Assembly (NCBI GenBank): GCA_002323995.1 | Contig: DCQY01000142.1 | Coordinates: 1 to 29,563, forward strand | Source of the DNA: Akkermansiaceae bacterium UBA1506 | GTDB lineage: Bacteria; Verrucomicrobiota; Verrucomicrobiia; Verrucomicrobiales; DEV007 | Length of the DNA: 29,563 bases | Reading direction: 5' to 3' | Shown here: one piece after another, positions 1 to 6,708 of the stretch | Numbering within the stretch: the stretch's first letter is position 1 | Layout: every line of letters begins with the position of its first letter | The notes under the pieces: model-generated | Told to the model about the DNA's origin: nothing | What the model saw: only the letters and a program-made list of their open reading frames with translations | The model's database searches: none | Made by a program: the position numbers and the translations under genes

Positions 1-408
1 GATGATCCAAAGTTTCGTCTTGTTTCGATCAGTGTTGATCCGGAAGGGGATACTCCAGAGAAAATGGATGCTTGGGTTAAAAAGAATGGCGTCGATTCTG
101 AAGACTGGTGGTTTTTGACGGGTGATTCTGATGAAATTGCGAAATATATGATTTCAGAATTTAAGTTCTATGCGACCGAGGACGTTACCGACCCTGCCAT
201 GATACCTTCGGTCGGTGAATACTCTCACGATCAGCGACTGGCGCTCGTTGATGGCGGGGCGAATATCAGGGGTTACTACGATGTGATGAACGTGGGGCGA
301 GGTGAGTTGGAGCTACAGCGTTTGAGAATGGATTTGAAATTAGTCTTGAACCCTGATCTAAAACTGTCTGATATCCGGGATGAGTTCGCCATTGAAGCTC
401 CCCAGTGA
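1..408 (+). CDS. SCO1/SenC family copper chaperone, 3' part
   Basis: The frame is open from the first base, so the start lies outside the window; about 135 C-terminal residues are visible. The opening SVDPEGDTPEKM is the typical SCO/SenC motif in the thioredoxin fold, and a later His in HDQRLALVD, followed by IRGYYD, matches the copper-binding His and the strand after it. The CxxxC copper site would lie upstream and is not visible. SCO proteins deliver copper to the CuA site of cytochrome c oxidase or reduce its cysteines in the periplasm. The next gene starts 87 bp downstream on the same strand and encodes another envelope protein. Family assignment is firm; the oxidase role is inferred from the family. 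Confidence 0.88.
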   Translation, partial: DDPKFRLVSISVDPEGDTPEKMDAWVKKNGVDSEDWWFLTGDSDEIAKYMISEFKFYATEDVTDPAMIPSVGEYSHDQRLALVDGGANIRGYYDVMNVGRGELELQRLRMDLKLVLNPDLKLSDIRDEFAIEAPQ

Positions 409-495
409 ACGGCATCCGAGCAAGGCGTTCGCTACGCTTAGAATGAATGAACTGGCTCAACCCAAGAGTGCTGCGGGACAAAGTTTGACAAATAA

Positions 496-1254
496 ATGAA
501 GTTTACCGGCTCCACTTTTCAAAAATGGCTTTTGATCTGTTTTGCAGCGGTCATCATTCTTTTTGGGTTTTACACTTGGCTCATCACGCCTAATGAAATC
601 GAGGAAACGGGTGAAGAGGCTGCGCTTCTGTCGGGGGAAGGGCCTGCCACGGAATCAGGTGGCTTGGTTTTCTCGCCACAGTTTCAGGAGATAGAGGCGA
701 ATCCAGGTGATAATTCAGTGGTCGTTTTTTTTACCGTAGAGAACACGACCGGCGAGGGTATCAAGTTAGCAAGCATTCGTTCTGGGTGTACCTGTCTTGA
801 TGTTACCATCGACAAAGATCCTATTCCCGCTGGAGAAAAGGCAATCATTACAGGGGAATTTGATATCTCGGAGCTGAGAGGTCGTTCGATCAAAAGTATC
901 TCAGTAAAACCAGATCGGAAATCACGGCCTGTTGTGCTTTCAACATCAATCCAAATCGAGGAGATCTATACACTGACAGAGTCTTTAACGACCTGGAAAG
1001 TTGGGGATAAACCCGAAACAAAAAAAGTCGAGTTTCGGGTCTTGAGAGATGAACCGATACGGATTCTAAGTGCGGAGAGCCAGCGGGAGGAGGTCACCTG
1101 CGAGATTGAGGTCATAGAAGAAGGGCGGGCTTATGATCTGAAACTTACTCCCAACTCGACTGATGGTTCGCTTCTCGGAATTGTAAGGATCGAAAGTGAC
1201 TGCGAGCTTGAGAATTACGCTCGCCCACTTGCTTATTATGCAATCCAGAGATGA
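496..1254 (+). CDS. Membrane-anchored DUF1573 domain protein
   Basis: A 252-residue protein with an N-terminal membrane segment at about residues 11-30 (WLLICFAAVIILFGFYTWLI) and no obvious cleavage site, so probably anchored with the rest in the periplasm. Residues 57-150 resemble DUF1573, an Ig-like beta-sandwich domain common in Bacteroidota and PVC bacteria. They include the family's SGCTCLD hallmark, with Cys98 and Cys100 as a CxC pair, followed by the expected IPAGEKAIITGEFD stretch. The C-terminal 100 residues are beta-rich and unassigned. The stop overlaps the next start as ATGA, so translation is probably coupled to the rhodanese gene. The CxC pair could bind metal or handle thiols, which would suit the SCO neighbour; that is inference. 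Confidence 0.75.
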   Translation: MKFTGSTFQKWLLICFAAVIILFGFYTWLITPNEIEETGEEAALLSGEGPATESGGLVFSPQFQEIEANPGDNSVVVFFTVENTTGEGIKLASIRSGCTCLDVTIDKDPIPAGEKAIITGEFDISELRGRSIKSISVKPDRKSRPVVLSTSIQIEEIYTLTESLTTWKVGDKPETKKVEFRVLRDEPIRILSAESQREEVTCEIEVIEEGRAYDLKLTPNSTDGSLLGIVRIESDCELENYARPLAYYAIQR

Positions 1255-1709
1255 AGAGCACTTTAAGACAGGGGAGCTTGATCTTAGCGATTTCGCTGGC
1301 TGCATCTGCGTTGAGCTTTGTTTTCCATCCCATGAGACCACCTTGGTATCGGGTGGCCAGTCCGGACGAGTTGCGTTGGCAGATTGACTTGCCGGCAGCA
1401 GCGGCGCTGGTTCAGGAAGGCGAGGTTCTGTGGGTTGATGCGAGGAGTCGGGAAAAATATGAAGCATCTCACCTTGAAGATGCGATTCTCCTCAACGCGG
1501 GGGAGTGGGCTGATCTGATGTTCCAAAATCTAGACATCTTGCAGGATGCCATGGACAAAACAGTCGTGGTTTACTGTGATAGCGGGGAGTGTCAGAAGAG
1601 CAATAACGTTGCGAGCCGATTGAGGGAATTGGTCGGCCTGGATCCTGTCTATGTGCTTAAAGGCGAATGGACAGAAATGAAATCCTTGATCTCAGGATCA
1701 GGCAAATAG
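1251..1709 (+). CDS. Membrane-anchored rhodanese-like domain protein
   Basis: A 152-residue protein with an N-terminal hydrophobic segment (about residues 9-26) that would place a single rhodanese domain outside the cytoplasm. Seen: the entry motif WVDARSREKYEASHLEDAILL, then the active-site strand and loop VVVYCDSGECQKS with Cys109 and Cys114. This YCxxxxCxxS form differs from the standard CxxGxR loop; either Cys could carry the persulfide. Rhodaneses move sulfane sulfur or use the fold for redox or scaffolding. The start overlaps the DUF1573 stop (ATGA), and the 3' end overlaps the convergent gene by 12 bp. The domain call is firm; the substrate is unknown. Confidence 0.85.
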   Translation: MKSTLRQGSLILAISLAASALSFVFHPMRPPWYRVASPDELRWQIDLPAAAALVQEGEVLWVDARSREKYEASHLEDAILLNAGEWADLMFQNLDILQDAMDKTVVVYCDSGECQKSNNVASRLRELVGLDPVYVLKGEWTEMKSLISGSGK

Positions 1710-2105
1710 GCGATTCCAGTAGCGCTCCAGTGCCTCTTCTTCGAACCATTCCAAACTCCAGAGATCGGTGGACAGGATCTCATTAGCCAACTCAAGCGGA
1801 ACTCGATAAACCTGAGCCTCGATGGTGCTCTTTTCTGTTATGATCGAAACAGAGACGCGCTCGTAGAATTCATCTTCGTATTGATCAAGTCGATCAAGGG
1901 CTGCTACCGACACATTCTGGATTACGAGGCCCGGTATAGGAGATGGACTGTCTGGGTCGGCCACGATGGCTGGAAAGTCGCCATGTTTTACCCGTTGAAT
2001 TCGGTGATGAAATAGCTCCCCAGGAATGGAAACGGGATCGGGACAAAGGGTCACTGTATCCCAGATCTTCGGAACCATCAGGGTGCCGTAAATAAACAAA
2101 TTCAT
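1698..2105 (-). CDS. Gamma-glutamylcyclotransferase family (AIG2-like) protein
   Basis: A 135-residue cytoplasmic protein counted from the ATG at 2105. A longer frame reaches 2165, but the fold begins exactly at MNLFIYGTLM, so I take 2105 as the start. Seen: the N-terminal YGTL motif that forms the substrate loop, and LDQYEDEFYERV near residues 73-84, whose Glu77 aligns with the catalytic acid of GGCT/AIG2 proteins. Members cyclise gamma-glutamyl amines or amino acids to 5-oxoproline, but many bacterial ones have no known substrate. It is transcribed divergently from the lipoprotein gene at 2155, with 49 bp between the chosen starts, and its 3' end overlaps the rhodanese gene tail to tail. 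Confidence 0.8.
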   Translation of the reverse strand: MNLFIYGTLMVPKIWDTVTLCPDPVSIPGELFHHRIQRVKHGDFPAIVADPDSPSPIPGLVIQNVSVAALDRLDQYEDEFYERVSVSIITEKSTIEAQVYRVPLELANEILSTDLWSLEWFEEEALERYWNRLFA

Positions 2106-2154
2106 CTTGTATGGTTGCCTTGCAATTTTTATTCCTATCGTCCAATCTTCCGAG

Positions 2155-2589
2155 GTGCAACTCATCTTCCACCCCCTCCGTTGGTTCTGCCTGTTGTCTT
2201 GTTGTATACTAATCAGCTGCCAGGCCGTGCCCAGAGATCTTAATAAGGCAGGAGGGGTAGAGCAGGTAGCTGAGTTGACTCCTATTCAGTTGCCAATCGG
2301 TACGGTTCATATGGTTGATCCGGGAGGATCTTTCATCCTGATTCAATCGTCGAGGTTTTTGCCGGTGGAGCCTGGGACACCAATTGTTACCGTTTCAACA
2401 AATGGTATCGAGACCGCCCAGCTCGTTGGCAGTTCGGCTCGAAAGGGACAGTTTATAACGGCTGATATTAAAAGTGGTCGTCCTGGGGTGGGCGATCGTG
2501 CGGTGATGACTCATGTTCCAAAGGTTGATGAACCTGCTAGCAATCCCTTAATTCAAGGGAGTCATCCTGATATTCAGGTTCTTGAATAA
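2155..2589 (+). CDS. Small predicted lipoprotein, unknown function
   Basis: I place the start at the GTG at 2155 rather than the in-frame ATG at 2107. The GTG gives a compact signal peptide (MQLIFHPLRWFCLLSCCILI) ending in lipobox L-I-S-C, with the lipidated Cys followed by Gln. The ATG would put 16 extra residues ahead and leave 1 bp between it and the divergent gene. The product is 144 residues. The mature part is beta-rich: PIGTVHMVD, FILIQSSRFLPVEPGTPIV, AQLVGSSARKGQFITADI and GRPGVGDRAVM. This order resembles the small beta-barrel seen at the end of FlgT-like and other PVC envelope proteins, but I cannot name a family. It should sit in the outer or inner membrane facing the periplasm. 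Confidence 0.65.
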   Translation: MQLIFHPLRWFCLLSCCILISCQAVPRDLNKAGGVEQVAELTPIQLPIGTVHMVDPGGSFILIQSSRFLPVEPGTPIVTVSTNGIETAQLVGSSARKGQFITADIKSGRPGVGDRAVMTHVPKVDEPASNPLIQGSHPDIQVLE

Positions 2590-2613
2590 CCCCTGCCTTG
2601 ACCATTGTAGATA

Positions 2614-2630
2614 CCTGAGGTTTCCTCAGG
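2614..2630 (+). promoter_or_regulatory. Perfect palindrome overlapping the WYL regulator ribosome-binding site
   Basis: CCTGAGG-ttt-CCTCAGG is a perfect 7-bp inverted repeat with a 3-nt spacer. Its right arm merges into the AGGAAG Shine-Dalgarno at 2628-2633, just before the ATG at 2638. As DNA it could be an autoregulatory operator; as RNA the hairpin would hide part of the ribosome-binding site. The sequence is certain, the role is inferred. It could also act weakly on transcripts of the upstream lipoprotein gene, but no T-run follows. Confidence 0.5.
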
Positions 2631-2637
2631 AAGCAGT

Positions 2638-3648
2638 ATGGGAAAAGTAGAAGCGGCGAAGGCCGGCGGTACGCGCCGGCCACTTGAGCGAATCATAAGA
2701 ATTCATGAAGCGGTCAACCGTGGGAATTTCCCAAACTGTCATTCGATTGCCCGTGAACTGGAGGTAAACCGAAAAACAATCCAGCGTGATATTAGTTTCA
2801 TGAAGAACGAACTGGATCTTCCTGTCCAGTATGACGGATCCAATCATGGGTATTTTTATTCGCGCCCCGTGAGTCAGTTTCCCTTGCTCAAAACATCCGC
2901 AGAGGATCTTGTTTCATTAATCCTCGCTCGAAACGCATTGGATCCGCTCAAAGGTTCGGCACTTGAAGCGACGCTGAGGCGTGGTTTCCAACGCCTTCAA
3001 TCGAGCATGAGTGAGCAGGTAACCATCCCGTGGTCGGATTTCGATCAAGCTTTTGCTGCTAAATCAATAGGATTCACGGAGCATGACGCTTTTGTTTTCG
3101 ACCGCTTAGCTAAGGCAGTGCTGGAATGTCGCGAGCTACACTTTGAATACCGTAAGTTGCGGGATCGGAGGCCGGAAAAGCGGAAGCTGCAGCCATATCA
3201 CCTCGTCGAGGTCGAGGGCGGATGGTATGTGATTGGCTTTGATTTGAAACGGGAAGCAAAACGAACTTTTGCGGTACAGCGAATGAAGTCAGTCCATTTG
3301 ACGAACAAACGCTTTTTACGTTCACGGAATTTTCGGTTGGAGGATCACTTTGCCGGAAGTTTCGGTGTTTGGTCAGGTGGCGAAGGAGAGGGGCCTTCAT
3401 TCCCGATAAGAATAAGATTTTCAGGCTTTGCTGCAAGAGTCGTGGCCGAAAGGCGCTGGCACCCGAGTCAGGAGGTTACTCTTATTGAATCAGATGGCAG
3501 TATTATTGAACTGACGATGAAGCTAAGCGCACTAGAAGACATCACGCGCTGGGTTCTTGGCTTCGGCGCGCAGGCTGAAGTTATCGAACCTTCGGAATTG
3601 AGGGTAGTAGTGGCGACTCAATTAAAGGAAGCTGCTGCGTTATATTGA
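2638..3648 (+). CDS. HTH-WYL domain transcriptional regulator (YafY/DeoR-like)
   Basis: A 336-residue cytoplasmic regulator. Residues 14-75 form a DeoR-type winged helix-turn-helix (ARELEVNRKTIQRDI, then the wing GSNHGYFYSRP). Residues about 150-225 form a WYL domain, with GGWYVIGFD at 194-202 and the basic strand KRTFAVQRMKSV. The C-terminal 100 residues form a WCX-like extension. WYL domains sense ligands, often nucleotides or nucleic acids, and such regulators commonly control DNA-damage or defence genes, although in Verrucomicrobiota many stand alone. A good Shine-Dalgarno (AGGAAG) precedes the ATG and lies inside a palindrome. The next gene is 258 bp away, so it is probably monocistronic. 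Confidence 0.9.
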   Translation: MGKVEAAKAGGTRRPLERIIRIHEAVNRGNFPNCHSIARELEVNRKTIQRDISFMKNELDLPVQYDGSNHGYFYSRPVSQFPLLKTSAEDLVSLILARNALDPLKGSALEATLRRGFQRLQSSMSEQVTIPWSDFDQAFAAKSIGFTEHDAFVFDRLAKAVLECRELHFEYRKLRDRRPEKRKLQPYHLVEVEGGWYVIGFDLKREAKRTFAVQRMKSVHLTNKRFLRSRNFRLEDHFAGSFGVWSGGEGEGPSFPIRIRFSGFAARVVAERRWHPSQEVTLIESDGSIIELTMKLSALEDITRWVLGFGAQAEVIEPSELRVVVATQLKEAAALY

Positions 3649-3861
3649 GGCAGCGCTGGAGTAAGAATTTTTCGGGAAATCGGTTTGCGAGTAACGGCTC
3701 AAGAAAGGTGATTTAGAATTCGAAGTTTTACCCAGCAGCACGCTGATAGCTAAAGCGATTAGACAAGGTTAGATTGTTTGATTAACTCCTCAGCCTTTGC
3801 TGGGCGGTCTATTAACGAGAATAGCTTATTAGGTTTTCATTGAATTAATCTGATAAATTTA

Positions 3862-3888
3862 GGGGTGGGGCTCTAAATGTCTCACCCC
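3862..3888 (+). promoter_or_regulatory. Hairpin in the leader of the orphan ORF
   Basis: GGGGTG at 3862-3867 pairs with CACCCC at 3883-3888; three further pairs, two of them wobble, can extend the stem inward around a CTCTAAATG loop. No T-run follows on either strand, so it is not a clear intrinsic terminator. It ends 18 nt before the ATG at 3907 and may be a leader structure. The rest of the 258-bp gap also holds a 7-bp inverted repeat (CCCAGCA at 3731-3737, TGCTGGG at 3798-3804) with 60 nt between the arms. I see no gene there. Confidence 0.35.
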
Positions 3889-3906
3889 AAAGATTAAAGT
3901 GATTTT

Positions 3907-4302
3907 ATGGAAAAAAGAAATCAGTCTCTTAGCGTTTCTCTCCCTAAGGAAACTAGTCGTAGCGTCTCCTTACGAGTTGAGATAAAAGAAACCAAATCGG
4001 AAGCGGGCAAGCAGGTAAGCAAATCGCCCTGCGGCGGCCTTGTGTCCCTCTGTAAAGAGATTGCGGGAACTTTGATTAATCGTTACGCGGAGACAGGTGA
4101 TCCCAGATCAGCGTGCGATGAGGTTCGCGCGATCTTGACTGATAAACTTGACTGCAATCCCGATCGTGCGATAGCCATGATAGACCTAGCGCTAGAGCTA
4201 ATTCGGCTAAATTCTTATGGAGAATATCGTAGGAACGATCTGGAAATGAGTCTCCTCGTATCAAAAGCCGCAGGCCACCTAAGCGAAGCAAATCTAAACT
4301 AA
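3907..4302 (+). CDS. Hypothetical protein, 131 residues
   Basis: I do not recognise this protein. It has no signal peptide or membrane segment. The first 45 residues are Ser/Lys/Glu-rich and probably disordered (MEKRNQSLSVSLPKETSRSV). Residues 45-131 look helical and amphipathic: SLCKEIAGTLINRYAETGD, AILTDKLDCNPDRAIAMIDLALELIRL. The ribosome-binding site is weak. It stands alone between two gene-poor stretches, with a leader hairpin upstream and a decayed minus-strand gene downstream, so the surroundings look like a site of gene turnover. The uninterrupted helical C-terminal half argues for a real gene, but a spurious ORF cannot be excluded. Confidence 0.5.
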   Translation: MEKRNQSLSVSLPKETSRSVSLRVEIKETKSEAGKQVSKSPCGGLVSLCKEIAGTLINRYAETGDPRSACDEVRAILTDKLDCNPDRAIAMIDLALELIRLNSYGEYRRNDLEMSLLVSKAAGHLSEANLN

Positions 4303-4367
4303 GCTTTGTTTACAATGATGCGTTAGAAGGGGGACTTTTAAGAAAGATTTGTCGTCAAAGGCATTAG

Positions 4368-4734
4368 CTAGCTTTCACATCCTCTGCGGCTGTTGAGTTT
4401 TCTTCAGAATATGAGGCCTCGCTTTTGATGGTAATCCTTGCTTCGGCAGCAAATTCAGCAAGCGGGAATTCTTCCGTAGCGCATATTTTACAGCAAGCTT
4501 TCGGTTGCCGGCTTTAAAGCAGACGCGCCTGCTTTCGCTGTAAGCTATTTCTCTTGCTTCGCCTGACGCTTAATTTTTGCGATCGCCGCCGGCTTGGGGT
4601 ACGAGTTCCCTATGGTGTTCTGAAATCTTTTTGCGGAGGTTTAGTATCTCAACTTCCAGAAAAGCTTCAGGGGTTCGCTTTTCAAGACCAGGGAAAAGGA
4701 GCCCAAAAAATCCGCGGATGAGGTTACTAAGTCG
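4368..4734 (-). pseudogene. Decayed PspA/IM30-like gene
   Basis: The 593-bp gap at 4303-4896 has no intact gene, but its minus strand reads as a broken PspA/IM30-like protein. From 4734 one frame gives RLSNLIRGFFGLLFPGLEKR then TPEAFLEVEILNLRKKISEH, like the family N-terminus. A second frame gives AIAKIKRQAKQEK, a TAG, then LTAKAGASAL. A third gives KAGNRKLAVKYAL, the family's AGNR stretch, at about the right distance. After an apparent deletion of most of the coiled coil, another frame gives a C-terminal tail (LAEFAAEARITIKSEASYSE) ending at the stop at 4368. No start codon survives upstream. Frames and stops are read directly; the family match is from memory of conserved motifs. PspA proteins coat and stabilise the inner membrane. 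Confidence 0.55.
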
Positions 4735-4761
4735 CTAAAGTATCAATTCGGAGGGGTTGGA

Positions 4762-4801
4762 TTGAGCTCTGTCGCACTTCAGAGCTCAAAATCAAAAGTG
4801 C
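4762..4801 (+). ncRNA. Predicted H-type RNA pseudoknot
   Basis: TTGAGCTCTG (4762-4771) and CAGAGCTCAA (4780-4789) form a perfect 10-bp stem around the 8-nt loop TCGCACTT. Six loop bases, GCACTT (4774-4779), are exactly complementary to AAGTGC at 4796-4801, which follows the stem after six A-rich bases. Together they could fold as an H-type pseudoknot followed by an A/G-rich tail, about 95 nt before the uracil-DNA glycosylase start. Small riboswitches such as preQ1-I share this general design, but I cannot match a known consensus. Expression and function are unproven. Confidence 0.35.
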
Positions 4802-4896
4802 AAAAAGGGGAAAAGGTTGATTAAAAACTATCAAAATTTTTGTAGTAGCGGCGATTGGCTCTGGCTTCGTGAGGAGCTATCATCTAGGATTGGATT

Positions 4897-5823
4897 ATGG
4901 GCGAATCTAATTCCATCGCCGTCGGTTTGACGGCACTCTCGCAAATTCTTAAGCGTGAGAAATCAAGGGGATCTGAAACACTGCTTTTAAAGTCGGAAAC
5001 AGAGGAGGCGTTGAATGCCTTGCCAATGAAATTGATGAAAGCCGCAACCATGAGTTCGGTGTCCGCAGCGGAAGTCATTCCCGAGAAAGCTGCGCCTATG
5101 GCTCGGCAAAATGCAGAGGGATCCACGGGAACACTATCTTCTGCGGTTCCTAAAGGCGGCGAAGCCGAGAATGAGAAGTGGGCTAGGGCCCAATTGAATG
5201 AAATTTTTAAAGAAGCCAAGAACTGTGAAGAGTGCCGAGGCCTTGGAACTTTGAGAGATCAGATTGTTTTTGCGGTGGGTAATCCAATGGCTGACATGAT
5301 GTTCATTGGAGAGGCTCCTGGTTCGGAAGAGGAGAAAGAACGAAAGCCATTCGTGGGGCCTGCGGGACAAAAGCTTGACCAGATTATTGGAGCGACGGGA
5401 TTAAAGCGCGAAGATGTCTACATTTCCAATATTGTGAAGTTCCGACCCAAGAAAGGTGACGGACGGTTTCAGGGGACGAGTAACCGAAAGCCAGACACAA
5501 CAGAAATGGCGGCGTCAATTCGATACATTCGTCGTGAGATCGAGGTTGTCAGACCAAAAGTAATTGTGGCGCTAGGGGGAACAGCTGCCGAGGGGCTATT
5601 GGAGGTCGGAGGTTCCGTTTCAGGTCTCCGCAATCAGGTGCATGAGTTTAATGGGGTCCCCGTCGTGGTAACCTATCATCCAAGTTTTCTTCTAAGGCAG
5701 GAGGGGGAAGGTGATGCAAAGAAAGCCATGGCCATGAAACGTCGAGTGTGGGAGGATCTCCTCAAGGCGATGGAAATCCTCGGAATGCCGATCTCCGAAA
5801 AGCAGCGGGGATATTTTCTTTGA
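4897..5823 (+). CDS. Family-4-like uracil-DNA glycosylase
   Basis: A 308-residue protein. Residues 1-100 are a low-complexity extension absent from the minimal enzyme. The UDG domain follows: CEEC (Cys110, Cys113), motif GEAPGSEEE at 138-146, PFVGPAGQKLD, VYISNIVKFRP, VIVALGGTA and the HPSFLLR motif at 261-267. The enzyme removes uracil from DNA to start base-excision repair. Family-4 enzymes hold a [4Fe-4S] cluster on four cysteines. Here the second pair is missing: the usual KCRPP Cys is Phe182 and the usual AAC Cys is Ser207, with an insertion of about ten residues between them. The cluster may be absent or altered. The gene follows a long leader, and a membrane protein gene lies 22 bp downstream. 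Confidence 0.88.
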   Translation: MGESNSIAVGLTALSQILKREKSRGSETLLLKSETEEALNALPMKLMKAATMSSVSAAEVIPEKAAPMARQNAEGSTGTLSSAVPKGGEAENEKWARAQLNEIFKEAKNCEECRGLGTLRDQIVFAVGNPMADMMFIGEAPGSEEEKERKPFVGPAGQKLDQIIGATGLKREDVYISNIVKFRPKKGDGRFQGTSNRKPDTTEMAASIRYIRREIEVVRPKVIVALGGTAAEGLLEVGGSVSGLRNQVHEFNGVPVVVTYHPSFLLRQEGEGDAKKAMAMKRRVWEDLLKAMEILGMPISEKQRGYFL

Positions 5824-5845
5824 GAGGATAACTCCGGGTTGTTGC

Positions 5846-6661
5846 ATGGAGGAGTCAGCTTGCGAATCAGAGAAGGGTAAGAGTCGGTCTCATTATTTTG
5901 GCCCTGCCAGCAATCGTATTTTCTGGCTGATCATCTTTTTTGGCTCGGTGGGGTTGATCATTTTTCTTTCCTTTATCTGGCTTGGAAAGCAGGGGATAGA
6001 TTCGGCTAAAGAAGCCGTAGTAGAAATTGCGAAAGAGTTCAATCCTGATAAAATTGTGGAGTCGTTCGACGAATGGCGTGAGCTCGAAGCAATCGGAAAC
6101 GAAGGAAATATCCTTGAGATCGCCACTGCCACTGCCACTGAGAAGTTCACGAGGCAAAGCAATATAGAGATGTTTGGCACGACGCTTCCACTTGGCACGA
6201 CGATTTCAGAAATTCAGGTTACAGCTACCTATCGTTATCATATAGAACTAAGCGGGGAGTGGTCCCTGTCAGCGGATGGGAACAGGCTTCTAGTGGTGGC
6301 TCCACCTATCAGTCCTTCCATGCCCGTAGCGTTCGATACCGGGACAGTTCAGAAGAAGTCGAAAGCCGGTTGGGCCCGCTGGGACAGTCAGGAAAATCTT
6401 GAGGAACTGGAGAAGGAGATCACAGGCAAACTCGCCCTGCGGGCTGTTGATCCGCTTTCAATTAGTAAAGTTCGGGATCAGGGAAGGCTGGCAGTGGCGA
6501 AATTCGTGAGGCACTGGTTGGAAAGTCACAAGGCTTGGGACATTAACCAATTTGAAGAGATCGTGATAGCCTTCAACGGGGAAGATCTGGCGGGGCAGAG
6601 TATCAACTCGCTTTCGTCTACGCTGCAGATCAATAAATCTGGTGAGAAGTTTCTTCCTTGA
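5846..6661 (+). CDS. Hypothetical membrane-anchored protein (possibly DUF4230-like)
   Basis: A 271-residue protein with one membrane segment at about residues 26-48 (IFWLIIFFGSVGLIIFLSFIW) after a short charged N-terminus; the rest probably faces the periplasm. The soluble part starts with a helical stretch (AKEAVVEIAKEFNPDKIVESFDEW), continues with strands (SEIQVTATYRYHIEL, NRLLVVAPPI) and ends with a long helical region (LEELEKEITGKLALRAVDPL, RLAVAKFVRHWL). This order recalls DUF4230 proteins, but the match is weak and from memory. It lies 22 bp after the uracil-DNA glycosylase gene and is probably co-transcribed, although no functional link is evident. It converges on nadB with 47 bp between stops. 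Confidence 0.6.
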   Translation: MEESACESEKGKSRSHYFGPASNRIFWLIIFFGSVGLIIFLSFIWLGKQGIDSAKEAVVEIAKEFNPDKIVESFDEWRELEAIGNEGNILEIATATATEKFTRQSNIEMFGTTLPLGTTISEIQVTATYRYHIELSGEWSLSADGNRLLVVAPPISPSMPVAFDTGTVQKKSKAGWARWDSQENLEELEKEITGKLALRAVDPLSISKVRDQGRLAVAKFVRHWLESHKAWDINQFEEIVIAFNGEDLAGQSINSLSSTLQINKSGEKFLP

Positions 6662-6708
6662 AGTCAGTCGATCGATAAAGAGATTAATCGAGATTTTCCG
6701 GTCTGATA

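Noticed and set aside
443..499. 18-residue ORF overlapping the DUF1573 start as TGA/ATG
   Set aside because: No ribosome-binding site and no resemblance to a leader peptide; overlap with the ATG is probably chance.
4488..4543. Nested inverted repeats (TTACAGC/GCTGTAA around AAAGCAG-acgcgc-CTGCTTT) as a structured RNA
   Set aside because: They fall within the minus-strand PspA-like relic, whose coding remnant explains the sequence; stems are only 7 bp with a large unpaired part. Kept as a curiosity only.
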